From positions 9,446,086-9,510,085 of the forward strand of contig CM059198.1 in assembly GCA_030323885.1 (NCBI GenBank): a stretch of DNA of 64,000 nucleotides. Direction: 5' to 3'. The DNA comes from Branchipolynoe longqiensis. Its lineage: Eukaryota > Annelida > Polychaeta > Phyllodocida > Polynoidae. Numbering within the stretch: the stretch's first letter is position 1; every line of letters begins with the position of its first letter. The notes below the pieces were generated by a model. The model was given only the letters and a program-made list of their open reading frames with translations. It had not been told where the DNA came from and did not search any database. This document shows positions 1-9,189 of this stretch, in pieces. The position numbers and the translations under genes were made by a program.

Positions 1-125
1 ATAGTGCTGCCCCACTGGGAAATCAGGCCACCGGCACCATGACCCAATATCCCACTCAGTCACATTATCCTGATACTGAGCTAACCAGTCCTTGCACTAT
101 CCTATTAATGCTGAACACCAGGATA
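1..125 (-). repeat. SINE family B, 3' part
   Basis: This is the start of a minus-strand copy of the commonest SINE in the window. It has the block about a scoring-like 'ccactgggaaatcaggccaccggcaccatga' region shared with, for example, 44340-44460 and 55800-55920. The copy is cut by the window edge and ends before any tRNA-like head is seen. Confidence 0.75.
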
Positions 126-194
126 GGAAGCAACAATTATTAGTTGTATAAGTCATACCAAATCCAGGAATTCTACATACAAAATGATATGTGG

Positions 195-345
195 TTGGCG
201 TGATGAAAATTGGAAATGTTGTGCCTAGAGCACGGTTCAAAACCAGACTTCTTGCCATTCTAGGGCTAGAGGGCTAAACATTACACTACCTAGGCTCCCT
301 GGTGCAATCAACCTCTCCTCAGCTGCCTGTCTATGTGGTTCATGG
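195..345 (-). repeat. SINE family A (tRNA-like head)
   Basis: This is a minus-strand, diverged copy of the family at 2240-2340 and 2500-2600. It ends in 'ctaggctccctg', the reverse complement of the family's first bases, and carries the associated 'cagactactacacttgtccccc' flank, which is also seen at 39525-39545. Confidence 0.6.
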
Positions 346-1970
346 CCTGAGAGGTCAGTGCAGACTACTACACTTGTCCCCCTTGGATTTGTAAGTCTTC
401 TAAATGGTTTATTTCAATTAATCATTTAATGCTTACAATTACATACAATGCGGTTGTACATTTAAGGAAAGCTGCCTGCAAAAGTGTTGAAGTGCAACTG
501 GCTTTTGAAAGATACCAGCGGCACTCTCTTGGGGAGCAAATAAGATACCAGCAAGAACATGTCCAGACAGGCACAAAACTATTTGTCCCTTCAGTGGCTG
601 CTCGGGAGATGTTGGGAGTTCTATACATCAACCACCCTTGATGCTGCCACAGTGAAATGGTTTTCTGTTCATGGTTTGCTCCCTTAGCCTTTGGATCTGT
701 CAAGAACCTGTACCACAAGGCAGTGGTTTACAACTCTGCAGGGCAGGGGCGACAAACTCCCTGAGGTATTGCAATACCTGCATACAATGCAATTGTATAT
801 ATATGGACAGTAGGTTCAACAATTATACGATGCATAGCTTGTACAGGAGCTAACTTCTGGACACCCGCTAGGTGGCAGCACAAACAAACCCCGCCCAAAT
901 GAGCCATACATGATTGAGTTATATATTCTCTGGTTAGGACTATCAGGCTAACCTGACCTAATAAAAGAAAAAAATCCTCCGGCGCAGATCAAGTTTCCCC
1001 GCGCATACAGGTACGGGGGAGCGCCGGAGGTGGCGCCACCACTCATGATACATGAAGGAGGCGGAAGTACAGTGTAGCGGTGTAATAATAATGTAGTCAG
1101 AAATAATTCCCTCCCGCGCCTTTATACTCGCATAATGCGTTATCCATCACATATATGATAAGACTCTTATCACTTGTAATAATCAAGCAGTGCTGGTTGG
1201 CTTCCCCCCTCTTGATTTGGTTAGCTGCATTCTGCTGGGGTATTTTTTCTGGTTTCCTTTTATTTGTAGCAGAAGTGGAAAACTGAGCAGTATGATACCT
1301 GTTCAAGGGTCTAGTAGCCAGTGAAATAGGTTCTGATTCATGACTTACAGCATATAAAGCTTGGCTACGCTCTAGAACATACAAGACTAACATAAGTATG
1401 GGTTGACCACTTTTAATGCTAGATCTTGGCTAGGATAATGCCTAGCCGGTTACAAGTTTGAAAGCCCGGTGTCAAATGGCCGTGTAGCGGTTCGCAGGGC
1501 ACCAACACACGGTGGCGCTGCAGTAGCGCACAGAGGGATCGATCAAGTCAGGTCGTGATAGGCCAATATACATATTAATGTTCATTAAAAAAGAGACCCA
1601 TTACTGCACAGTACTAATCAGAACAATAATAAAGGATAAGCCACTCAGCCTTTTTATATAATGATAATAATTATCATGTCTATAAAAAGCCTGCCATCAG
1701 CAGTGCGTAGGCAGATCACGCAATTATTTATTTTCATGTTGAAAGGCATATTTCCAAGTTTTTCAAGAGTACATTATAATTTTGTAGTCATAACCGATTC
1801 AGGCTGATTGCCCTTTGCAGTGAATCCCACAATTATCTGAGTTAACTATTAACATCGGTCAATATCCATTTCCGGGAAGTGCTCTGAAAATAAATCAATG
1901 TCCATTAATTAGTAATGTGGCCATCAGCCTAAAACTGTATTTAAATAGTATTGACGGGTAGCTGTGCTTA
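346..1970. other. Non-coding stretch, no gene recognised
   Basis: No exon with splice signals and no known repeat could be assigned. Short open frames exist but have no domain or codon signature. Around 973-1045 there is a GC-rich patch with an inverted repeat (CTCCGGCGC near 975, GCGCCGGAG near 1021), followed by the palindrome GTGGCGCCAC. This may be the end of an unrecognised element. Confidence 0.4.
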
Positions 1971-2127
1971 TTTATCCCCCAGTGTGACTGACACTGCTCA
2001 ACATCCAGTGGAGGCGAGGTGGGCCGAGATGGTGCCACCGGTACAGTGTTGCGTCTTGCGGAGTATAAACGTATAGTGATATAGTAGTAGTCCCTTTTGT
2101 ACCTTTATGCTTGCATAATATGCTATG

Positions 2128-2172
<45 letters not shown>
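2128..2172. repeat. (TA)n microsatellite
   Basis: A run of alternating T and A about 40 bases long. Similar runs occur at 37180-37224 and 50570-50615. Confidence 0.95.
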
Positions 2173-2177
<5 letters not shown>

Positions 2178-2239
2178 GTCTGCACTGAGCTCTCAGGCAA
2201 GGAGATGCATAGACAGGTAGGCGTGGGTAGTATGGTGAT

Positions 2240-2345
2240 ACAGGGAGCCTAGGTGGTGTAATGGTTAGCACACTAGCCCGGAATGCAAAGAGATGTAGGT
2301 TTAAGTCCCGCTCAAGGCGCAATATTTCCCATTTTCATCACTCCC
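2240..2345 (+). repeat. SINE family A copy
   Basis: The copy starts GGGAGCCTAGGTGGTGTAAT. Its A-box-like sequence is GGTGTAATGGTTAGCACAC, and a degenerate B box (GGTTTAAGTCCCG) follows. It then has the family tail 'gcgcaatatttcccattttcatcac'. These pol III-type boxes show tRNA ancestry. It is not a functional tRNA gene, because the cloverleaf is degenerate and the family is repeated and tailed. Confidence 0.75.
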
Positions 2346-2499
2346 ATGACACTGGTTGCTGTAATCAGGATCCTGTACAAGATATGTGATGTATAGTTGT
2401 TGAACCTACCCTGTGTATGTATGTAAGTGCATCGCCTGTATGTATGTAATTGTAAGCATAACAAGACTTACAATTCCAGGGGGATGAATGTAGTGATAA

Positions 2500-2610
2500 C
2501 AGGGAGTCTAGGTGGTGTAATGGTTAGCACACTGGCTCGGAATGGAAAGAGATGGGGTTCGAGTCCAACTCTAGGTGCAATATTTCCCATTTTAATCACC
2601 CCACGACATA
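2500..2610 (+). repeat. SINE family A copy
   Basis: A second forward copy only about 150 bases downstream of the previous one. It has the same head and a better preserved B box (GGTTCGAGTCC). It ends in a short (TA)n run. Confidence 0.75.
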
Positions 2611-2773
2611 TATATATATATATGATTGGTGAGTTGATGAGGTTACAGGATATAAAACCAGATGACGCCAGTGACATTGTACTGCAGTAAGAGCAATAAG
2701 GTAAAGAGAGAAAACTATTAAAATATGCCAGTATTGTTCTTATTTATATTTACATAATATGTTATTATATATA

Positions 2774-2980
2774 CGAAGAGTTCAGGCGCAAATCCCCGTA
2801 AACATCAATCCATAAATTCAGAAATATATTGCAACTAAACCTTCAAAAGTTATCTTTTTACATTCCTTTTTGTTTACCCATTGCTCCATAATCATTTCTT
2901 CACAAGCAAAGTGGAATTAATGATATTTAAAATTAGCTTAAGGTAAAAATTTAGGGGGTTTGCGCCTGAACTCTTTATAT
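2774..2980 (+). mobile_element. MITE family 2 (TIR GAAGAGTTCAGGCGCAAA)
   Basis: A short non-coding element bounded by inverted repeats: GAAGAGTTCAGGCGCAAA at the left, TTTGCGCCTGAACTCTT at the right. Its central part, 'attccactt...', is shared with the copies at 11083-11324, 28980-29205 and 29206-29448. A left-end fragment lies just downstream near 3068-3090. It has no transposase and is a non-autonomous DNA transposon. Confidence 0.75.
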
Positions 2981-3129
2981 ATAATGCAGCAAGGACAATA
3001 AGGCGAATAGAGAAGAATGTGTCAGTAACGTTGGTATTTATATTCATGTAATATGCTATAGCATATCTGAAGGGTTCAGGTACAAAAAACAACGAAGGTC
3101 ATCCGAGCTGATATGGAACCATGACTAAC

Positions 3130-3373
3130 GAGGAGTGTAACATGTTACGCAAGTATTATTGAAAGCTAAGGCTAGTTGATTCGTTGGTGAAACGGTCCGG
3201 TGGGACGTTGAAGCCGACGTGGTTTATGCAGCACTATGCTGCTTTGATGTTTTGTGCAGCCCGGCGCTGCTTTGATGTGTCCGGGCAGCGCCCACCAGGC
3301 TCCAGCAGCACGGCTGGGCCTTGTCGCCTCCACGCGACACTGTATCTGCATTCATTCGGCAGGAAATTTGCTT
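3130..3373 (+). repeat. Split direct repeat A1
   Basis: 244 bases, matching 7886-8129 base for base by eye. It begins GAGGAGTGTAACATG and ends AATTTGCTT. It contains CT-rich and GC-rich blocks and probably carries the element's promoter. Confidence 0.92.
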
Positions 3374-3509
3374 GAGACGGACGTGTCAGCTACGCTACTA
3401 CAGGAGCTTGCGCTGCCACGTAGGAGTGCCACGTCTAAGGCACTACACAAGTGGGAGGAAGATTGCGTGGGCAATCGAACTGGAGGGTGCACACTGCTAG
3501 CGGTGCACA

Positions 3510-4598
3510 ATGGGTATCGATCTGTGTCAAGGCTGTGGGGACGAGCACGAGGCACCACGTGGTGCGAAATGCAAAGTTGTCAAGGCAAAGGTATCGAGAC
3601 GTATGGTGAAAAGTGAACCGTTGGGGGAGGAAAACAGGGACGATACAGGAAGTGTGGAGGAGGCAGTCGATAAGATGCGATGCATGGCGATCGGCGGTGG
3701 GAATGAAAAAGATGATCCTGTGAGTAAACCGATCTGTGTGATAGATGTCGAGCCGGATGAAGAGGAGATAGAACTGCGGCGCAGACTGGCGCAAAGAGTG
3801 CGTGATAAACGCAAGGCGAGATTGAGGGCGGAACTAGAAAAGGACACTAGTTCAGAGGAAGACGAGATGTCGGAGAGCCGATCAATGAAAAAGAGGAGGG
3901 AGAAGAAGAAGAAGAGAAAGACGCGGAAGAGCAGTAGACGGCGACAGGAGACAGGAGACAACGATTCAAGCCCGAGCAGTGGTTCGTCGAGTTCCTCGAC
4001 GGAATCTTCGGACACGGATAGCAGCACAGAACGCAGTAGGGAGCGCCGGAGGCGCCGGCGCAAGAAACGCAGTAAGTTTGCCCTGGATAAATATACAAAA
4101 GGGAGAAAAAATGTAAAAAACGTGAACTATAATGAACTTATGTACGCTGCGTGTGTGTGGGGCTCCAAGAGGGCAAAAAAGGCAGGCATGGATGTTGAGG
4201 CACTGATGGGTTATCTAGGACACTTAGCCTACATGTGCATGCATGCTACTACCAATAACTACTCGGATGAGGCGTATAGGGGCTATGACATGGCGATACG
4301 GGAGAAGGCGAAGGAGAAAGGGCTGCGGGCATTCAAAATGGGCGACAACGGTCTGTCCCTACTGCACTTTAATATGGACAATTCCAAATCATACAAGGAG
4401 GTGCGGAAGCCTAAGGGCAACCACAGTAAGGAAAGTGAAATCAGGGGAAGTGCGCAGCATAAGGTGAAAGGTGCGTGCTTCGCACACAACTACAACAAGG
4501 ACGGCTGTGCGCGTGAGAAATGCTCGTGGGATCATCACTGCTTAACGTGTCGCAGTAAGGCTCATGTGGCCGAAGCATGCCCGCAGAAGAAATATTGA
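3510..4598 (+). CDS. Gag-like protein with CCCH and CCHC zinc fingers
   Basis: A 362-residue frame, the first in the retrotransposon. The N-terminus has a CxxC pair (CQGCG, residues 6-10). Residues about 70-185 are highly charged, with Lys/Arg blocks alternating with Ser/Asp/Glu, like SR-type RNA-binding segments. The middle (about 200-290) is the likely capsid-like region. The C-terminus has a C-x9-C-x4-C-x3-H finger followed by C-x2-C-x4-H-x4-C, the classic nucleocapsid knuckle spacing. By analogy with DIRS-order elements it should package element RNA. It ends 30 bases before the next start codon. The assignment rests on position and fingers. No sequence similarity to a particular Gag was recognised. 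Confidence 0.8.
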   Translation: MGIDLCQGCGDEHEAPRGAKCKVVKAKVSRRMVKSEPLGEENRDDTGSVEEAVDKMRCMAIGGGNEKDDPVSKPICVIDVEPDEEEIELRRRLAQRVRDKRKARLRAELEKDTSSEEDEMSESRSMKKRREKKKKRKTRKSSRRRQETGDNDSSPSSGSSSSSTESSDTDSSTERSRERRRRRRKKRSKFALDKYTKGRKNVKNVNYNELMYAACVWGSKRAKKAGMDVEALMGYLGHLAYMCMHATTNNYSDEAYRGYDMAIREKAKEKGLRAFKMGDNGLSLLHFNMDNSKSYKEVRKPKGNHSKESEIRGSAQHKVKGACFAHNYNKDGCAREKCSWDHHCLTCRSKAHVAEACPQKKY

Positions 4599-4628
4599 CT
4601 GTCGGAAGGCGGTTACAGTAAGGGCGGC

Positions 4629-5963
4629 ATGAATGAGGAAGGCGCCGAGGTAGCTCGCGCCAGGAACGGGACGGCATCGGCCGGGGGGGGTTACATCGGT
4701 AATCCCCTTGAAGTTACCGCCATCGGGCGGCTAAATGACTGTACAAACGGGGGATGCGAAATCGACGCGGCTAATCTAACCACAGGGATTAGCACAGGAA
4801 GCCACGACGGCGACCAAAGGGAAGCGGTGGTGATGGAAGGAAATACAAAGGTAGAGGCCAGTGCTGCACACACACACCCGGGCAGGGATCTCGTGCTTGA
4901 GACTGCCGCCGGGGAAGACAACAACAAAGGGACAGGCGCAAACAAAGGCCGGGGGGGCGTGCGCATCTATGATAGCTCTGATGTATCGCACCCGGAGTTA
5001 GCTACCCGTAACGAGGACTGGTTCAGGGTAATTGGCCCGGAACCAGCCCGCATGGAGAGTGGTGAATTAGTATGCACCCTATGGGTAGTGGACAGGGAGT
5101 GTCGCTACAGCTGGACTGAACACTACATTGACATATTCAACGCTTGTATTAGGGGTTATTGTGACTGTGTGTACTGTATCGATGGGGCGCTGGCCCAATT
5201 AAAACCTTGTCGTATGTTCTCAGAATGCTTTTGTAGGGGCGATGTGGATCCTGATTGGGAATACGTGTTGCGGGGTGCCTGTTTCGGTTTCAGGGTAATC
5301 GATGAAGCGTGCGACAGCAGATACAATAAAGCCAATTATGGCTCTATAACTAAGGGCGAGGTCGGGGTAGCAATGTGTGGGAGGTTGCAATCTGAGCTTG
5401 ATGAACAAATGTTGACTATTGTTGATATACCATGTGTCTGTATTCATGGCCTAGGCGCGGTGCCTAAGGGGCATGACGATTTCAGAGCCATAGTGGACTG
5501 CTCTAGTCCAGAGGGCATATGTGTCAATGACCACACCGACGGCTGTCGGGCAAACTTTTGTTACAACTCGGTGGAATCAGTCACGGATATACTCCAGGTA
5601 GGGGACTATATAGCCACGGTAGATATAAGTAATGCCTATAGGGCAGTGAGCATCCACCCTACATCCAGGGAGAAGCAGGGGCTGGCATGGGACTTCGGGG
5701 GAGGCACGGTCTACCTCCGTGATAACCGCTTATGCATGGGTCTGAGCAGCAGCCCATACGTATTCTCCAAAGTGAGCGATATGGTAGTTCGTTGTATGGT
5801 AAGAGAAGGCTACACCTGCTGCATTAACTACCTAGATGACTTCTGCGTGGTAGCACGCACGGAGGGAGAATGCAAGGCTGCCCAGCGGGTGCTGGTAAGT
5901 ATACTGCGTAGGCTCGGGTTTTACGTTAGCTATAAAAAACTAGTCAGACGATACGGTTTTTAG
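4629..5963 (+). CDS. Reverse transcriptase (N-terminal part of Pol)
   Basis: A 444-residue frame with a low-complexity N-terminal region of about 110 residues and then a DIRS-type reverse transcriptase. Recognisable motifs are VPKGHDDFRAIVDCS (about 277), TVDISNAYR with the first catalytic Asp (about 332), a conserved CMGLSSSPYVFSK block, and the YLDDF catalytic box (about 403). It ends at a TAG at 5961-5963, right after the RT palm. The domain that should follow, the connection to RNase H, continues in the -1 frame. A six-A run at 5934-5939 lies just before the break. This is therefore either an inactivating single-base deletion or a site of ribosomal frameshifting. The A run is in phase AAA-AAA-C rather than the canonical A-AAA-AAC. 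Confidence 0.88.
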   Translation: MNEEGAEVARARNGTASAGGGYIGNPLEVTAIGRLNDCTNGGCEIDAANLTTGISTGSHDGDQREAVVMEGNTKVEASAAHTHPGRDLVLETAAGEDNNKGTGANKGRGGVRIYDSSDVSHPELATRNEDWFRVIGPEPARMESGELVCTLWVVDRECRYSWTEHYIDIFNACIRGYCDCVYCIDGALAQLKPCRMFSECFCRGDVDPDWEYVLRGACFGFRVIDEACDSRYNKANYGSITKGEVGVAMCGRLQSELDEQMLTIVDIPCVCIHGLGAVPKGHDDFRAIVDCSSPEGICVNDHTDGCRANFCYNSVESVTDILQVGDYIATVDISNAYRAVSIHPTSREKQGLAWDFGGGTVYLRDNRLCMGLSSSPYVFSKVSDMVVRCMVREGYTCCINYLDDFCVVARTEGECKAAQRVLVSILRRLGFYVSYKKLVRRYGF

Positions 5964-5983
5964 GCATTGACATAGATTCGGTA

Positions 5984-6787
5984 TTGATGGAGTTAAGACT
6001 CCCTGCTGACAAACTAGGAAAGTTACAGACACTTCTGACCTGGTTCCTACGCAAACGGAAGGCATCAAAGAAAGAACTAGAAAGCCTGGCGGGGGTGCTG
6101 GCGCACTGCTGTAAGGTGATCCACGGTGGAAGAACCTTCTCCCGGCGTGTCTATGATCTAGTGGCATCAGTGAATAAAAGCACGCACAAGGTTAGGATAA
6201 ACAACGAATTTAGGTTAGACCTGAAATGGTGGGTGGAGTTCGCCAGCTCCTTCAACGGGAAAGCCAAGATAATCAAACCATGCGACCCATGTATCTCAGT
6301 GTACAGTGACGCGTCGTTGGCAGGGTTCGGGGCTACGCATGGGGAGGACTGGTTGGCTGGCGCCTTTAACACCAAGGGGGGAAGGCAGTTGGGTAAGTGG
6401 CTGGGTCACCACTATGCGGAAGCGAAGGACGGGGGCTGCAGGACGGAGAACATTAACGTGTTAGAATTATGGCCAATCCTGGTGGGGGTGCGTAGGTGGG
6501 GCCATCTCTGGGAAAACAGGACAGTGATATTCGTGACTGATAACACCCAGGTAAGGGCAGCTCTCAACTCTGGCAGAAGTAAGAATAAGACCACTATGAC
6601 CTGGCTGAGACTGATATTCTGGTTGTCGATAAAACATAACTTCAATGTTCAATCAGTATACATAAATACACGAGACAACGTAATATGTGACAGCCTAAGC
6701 AGGCTGGACGCGTACAAAAACATTGCGCGCATACGAGACGCAGACTCAGCCAGGGCGATGTGCTGCCATGAACTTTTCTCATGTTGA
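5984..6787 (+). CDS. RNase H domain (C-terminal part of Pol)
   Basis: 267 residues from the first ATG. The same open frame reaches back to about 5940 and continues the RT domain. It begins with the RT thumb/connection (LRLPADKLGKLQ; KRKASKKELESLAGVL) and then has a DIRS-type RNase H: YSDASLAGFGA (first Asp), NVLELWPIL (Glu), VTDNTQVRA (Asp), and a final DSLSRLD (Asp). It removes RNA from the RNA-DNA hybrid during reverse transcription. Its stop codon overlaps the start of the recombinase frame by 7 bases. Its own ATG is probably not used; it should be made as a fusion with the upstream RT. Confidence 0.88.
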   Translation: MMELRLPADKLGKLQTLLTWFLRKRKASKKELESLAGVLAHCCKVIHGGRTFSRRVYDLVASVNKSTHKVRINNEFRLDLKWWVEFASSFNGKAKIIKPCDPCISVYSDASLAGFGATHGEDWLAGAFNTKGGRQLGKWLGHHYAEAKDGGCRTENINVLELWPILVGVRRWGHLWENRTVIFVTDNTQVRAALNSGRSKNKTTMTWLRLIFWLSIKHNFNVQSVYINTRDNVICDSLSRLDAYKNIARIRDADSARAMCCHELFSC

Positions 6788-7746
6788 TTGCAGATTGGGG
6801 ACGGCTAAGGCGGGAGTGTGCGCGATACGAGGACGCCTACCAAGCGGACTCGACGAAACTAACCAGATCTGTACAAATTAAAGCATATCTCGAGTTCTGT
6901 GAAATCTTTGCGGAGCAATTATCACCATATCCTTGCTCTACAGCTCAAACGTGTTTGTACATATCTTTCTTAGCGAGACGCCTGTGTTACAACTCAATCA
7001 GGCAATATCTGAGCGCCATTAGCAATCACCTGAAAGATCTGGGCTTGGGGGCCGTCGATTATACTAGCCATAGACTAAAGAAGTGCTTGGCCGGGATCCG
7101 TCGGATCCTGGGTGACAGTCCAAGGCAGGCAGCGCCCTTACTACCAAAACAACTCCGGGTGATATTTAGCCTGATGCTGGATACGAAGGGGCACGTAGCG
7201 CTGAGGGCGGCTATGTTGGTCTCCTTCAGGGCTTTACTACGTAAGTGTCATGTATCAGAGTCCGATGCTTCACTAATAAGATCCGATTTCGCATTTTATG
7301 AATGGGGCATGATGGTGACGGTCCGGAAGTCAAAAACGATACAGTACAGAGAACGGGTCCATCTAATCCCGGTATCGAAAGTCGCAGATCGGGCGCTGTG
7401 CGCAGTCTACTGGGTGAAAAAACACTTCCGGGATGTAGAAGCGGGGGGAAACGCCCACGCATTTAGGCTGCCCATGGGTGAGACCTCGGTATCAATGCCC
7501 TATTCGTTCTACTTAGCGGCAATAAGGATACTATGTGCACGGGCGGGTATGAATCCCAGTGAATTCTCCACTCACAGCTTGAGGCGGGGTGGTGCCACCT
7601 TTCTACGACTATCTGGCGCCTCAGTGCTCGAAATAAAAGAAAGGGGCGATTGGAAATCGGACGCGGTGTTCGAGTACCTGAAGGCATCTCTACAAGAGAG
7701 ACTATCAAGGGACCTGAGGGTGGCCACCATATTGGCCGGTAGATAA
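6781..7746 (+). CDS. Tyrosine recombinase
   Basis: 321 residues. An N-terminal SAM-like DNA-binding domain (about 20-110) precedes the catalytic domain. The conserved Arg is in SFRALLRKCHVSE (about residue 155). The HxLRR box reads THSLRRGGATFLRLSG (about 262). The GDWKSDAVFEYL segment (about 291) supplies the His/Trp position and the Tyr nucleophile. The complete catalytic set suggests an active enzyme, which would integrate the circular DNA form of the element. It overlaps the RNase H frame by 7 bases (6781-6787), which suggests coupled translation or a shared transcript. The start ATG at 6781 is the first in frame. Confidence 0.9.
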   Translation: MLIADWGRLRRECARYEDAYQADSTKLTRSVQIKAYLEFCEIFAEQLSPYPCSTAQTCLYISFLARRLCYNSIRQYLSAISNHLKDLGLGAVDYTSHRLKKCLAGIRRILGDSPRQAAPLLPKQLRVIFSLMLDTKGHVALRAAMLVSFRALLRKCHVSESDASLIRSDFAFYEWGMMVTVRKSKTIQYRERVHLIPVSKVADRALCAVYWVKKHFRDVEAGGNAHAFRLPMGETSVSMPYSFYLAAIRILCARAGMNPSEFSTHSLRRGGATFLRLSGASVLEIKERGDWKSDAVFEYLKASLQERLSRDLRVATILAGR

Positions 7747-7769
7747 TCATTAGCTGGTTTGGTGGGTTT

Positions 7770-7885
7770 GGGCCTTTTAGAGGTACCAGCCAGAGGAATG
7801 ACTCATCCAACTACATATATATCAATGTCTTTGCCTTGTTTGCATATATGCCTTTGACTTGTTTGCTACGGCGCGTATTAATAAT
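7770..7885 (+). repeat. Split direct repeat B1
   Basis: 116 bases, repeated at 8145-8260 with no difference seen. It begins 24 bases after the recombinase stop codon and directly abuts A2. The B1/A2 junction (TTAATAAT|GAGGAG) therefore reproduces the expected circle junction of the element. Confidence 0.92.
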
Positions 7886-8129
7886 GAGGAGTGTAACATG
7901 TTACGCAAGTATTATTGAAAGCTAAGGCTAGTTGATTCGTTGGTGAAACGGTCCGGTGGGACGTTGAAGCCGACGTGGTTTATGCAGCACTATGCTGCTT
8001 TGATGTTTTGTGCAGCCCGGCGCTGCTTTGATGTGTCCGGGCAGCGCCCACCAGGCTCCAGCAGCACGGCTGGGCCTTGTCGCCTCCACGCGACACTGTA
8101 TCTGCATTCATTCGGCAGGAAATTTGCTT
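7886..8129 (+). repeat. Split direct repeat A2
   Basis: The second copy of the 244-base A repeat (see 3130-3373). Confidence 0.92.
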
Positions 8130-8144
8130 CATAAATAAACGGAG

Positions 8145-8260
8145 GGGCCTTTTAGAGGTACCAGCCAGAGGAATGACTCATCCAACTACATATATATCAA
8201 TGTCTTTGCCTTGTTTGCATATATGCCTTTGACTTGTTTGCTACGGCGCGTATTAATAAT
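8145..8260 (+). repeat. Split direct repeat B2, right end of element
   Basis: The second copy of the 116-base B repeat. It forms the right end of the retrotransposon. The 15 bases before it (8130-8144) separate it from A2. Confidence 0.92.
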
Positions 8261-8314
8261 ACATTTGATCTGATACTACCATCATTCCGATAATCAAATC
8301 AAATTTTTCACAGA

Positions 8315-8636
8315 AGCCACCGTACCTCAGGCAGTAGACTGTTCACCTGTGAAGGTGTCGGTCATCCTATCGATACTGCTCAGTGGACCCATTTGCAGTT
8401 TGTGCTATTTCCGTTCCAACCAGTGGTCCACAACTGGTTCATCAAAGGCTGTGGAATTTGCTGTCCTGTCTGTGGGAAAGTGCATATAAAAGACCCCTTG
8501 CTGCTTATCAGAAAGGGTAGCCTATCTGGCGCCAGCAGGTTTCCTTGAAAGAAATATGTCAGAATTACCATATGTTTGACATCCAATAGCCGATGTTAAA
8601 AATCAATGCACTCTAGAGGCGTCGTTAAATAAAACA
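8315..8636 (+). repeat. SINE family D (mollusc-type)
   Basis: A degraded tRNA-like head is followed by a long conserved body: 'cagtggtccacaactggttcatc', 'gggaaagtgcatataaaag', 'tttgacatccaatagccgatg', and the end 'gtcgttaaataaaacaagcttt'. The same body is at 26769-27020, 43364-43595 (-) and 56688-57022 (-). From memory this body is common across molluscan genomes, and it is my main clue to the phylum. Confidence 0.75.
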
Positions 8637-9015
8637 AGCTTTACCTTTTTTTAAACTGGAAAGCACAATTGTCATTTCAATTTGAAAGGAAACAACTAAC
8701 ATGAATTTGTGTGTTTTTGAAACTGAACCCTTCATATATAAATGACTACTTCAAGAACAAACAACGTAAGACTGAGTTGAGCTGAGCACTGTAATTGAGC
8801 CTCTGGTAAGAATCAAATAGTCTTACCGAACTAAACACATTAGAAGGAACATTTTGGGAGAAGCAACATTTTGGGAGAACCCTAAGAAAACAACTAACAT
8901 AGTAATAAGAATAGAACAAAAATTCAATGCCAAGAAGGCCCAAAAAAAGTAACATAGGCTACTAAACGCACCAACAGATCTATCTGCTACTGAAATGCAG
9001 ACAATCAAATAACTT
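8637..9015. other. Non-coding stretch, nothing recognised
   Basis: AT-rich sequence with a short direct repeat ('aacattttgggagaa' twice near 8850-8878). No exon or known element was seen. Confidence 0.4.
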
Positions 9016-9135
9016 ATCAGCAGCTACTGCTTGGTAGGACAACACCAACACTACAGCTGGCCAGCATTGAAAACAAGCCTGGATACCCGGGCTTACATGC
9101 TATCGACAGTATAAATACAGCCTCAATAAAAAATA
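9016..9135 (+). repeat. Interspersed repeat shared with 34950-35065
   Basis: The block 'ggccagcattgaaaacaagcc' through 'aaacacagcctcaat' is shared, with divergence, between these two places. The family is unknown and the copy count in the genome cannot be seen. Confidence 0.6.
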
Positions 9136-9189
9136 AATTAAAAAAGAACAAAAGTGAGTCGACTCACTGTGTGGTCAGTTAGTCCAATG

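Larger units (their letters stand above)
3130..8260 (+). mobile_element. PAT/Ngaro-type tyrosine-recombinase retrotransposon
   Basis: A full-length element of about 5.13 kb. The architecture seen is A1 (3130-3373), three reading frames, B1 (7770-7885), A2 (7886-8129), a 15-base spacer, and B2 (8145-8260). These split direct repeats are the known hallmark of PAT and Ngaro elements. Such elements replicate through a circular DNA intermediate that a tyrosine recombinase inserts without target duplication, and none is visible here. The paired repeats look identical, which indicates recent insertion. RT, RNase H and recombinase catalytic motifs are all present. The one visible defect is a frame change between RT and RNase H near 5934-5963. 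Confidence 0.9.

Noticed and set aside
422..718. 98-residue minus-strand frame near the left edge
   Set aside because: No domain, no splice context, and composition like the flanking non-coding DNA.
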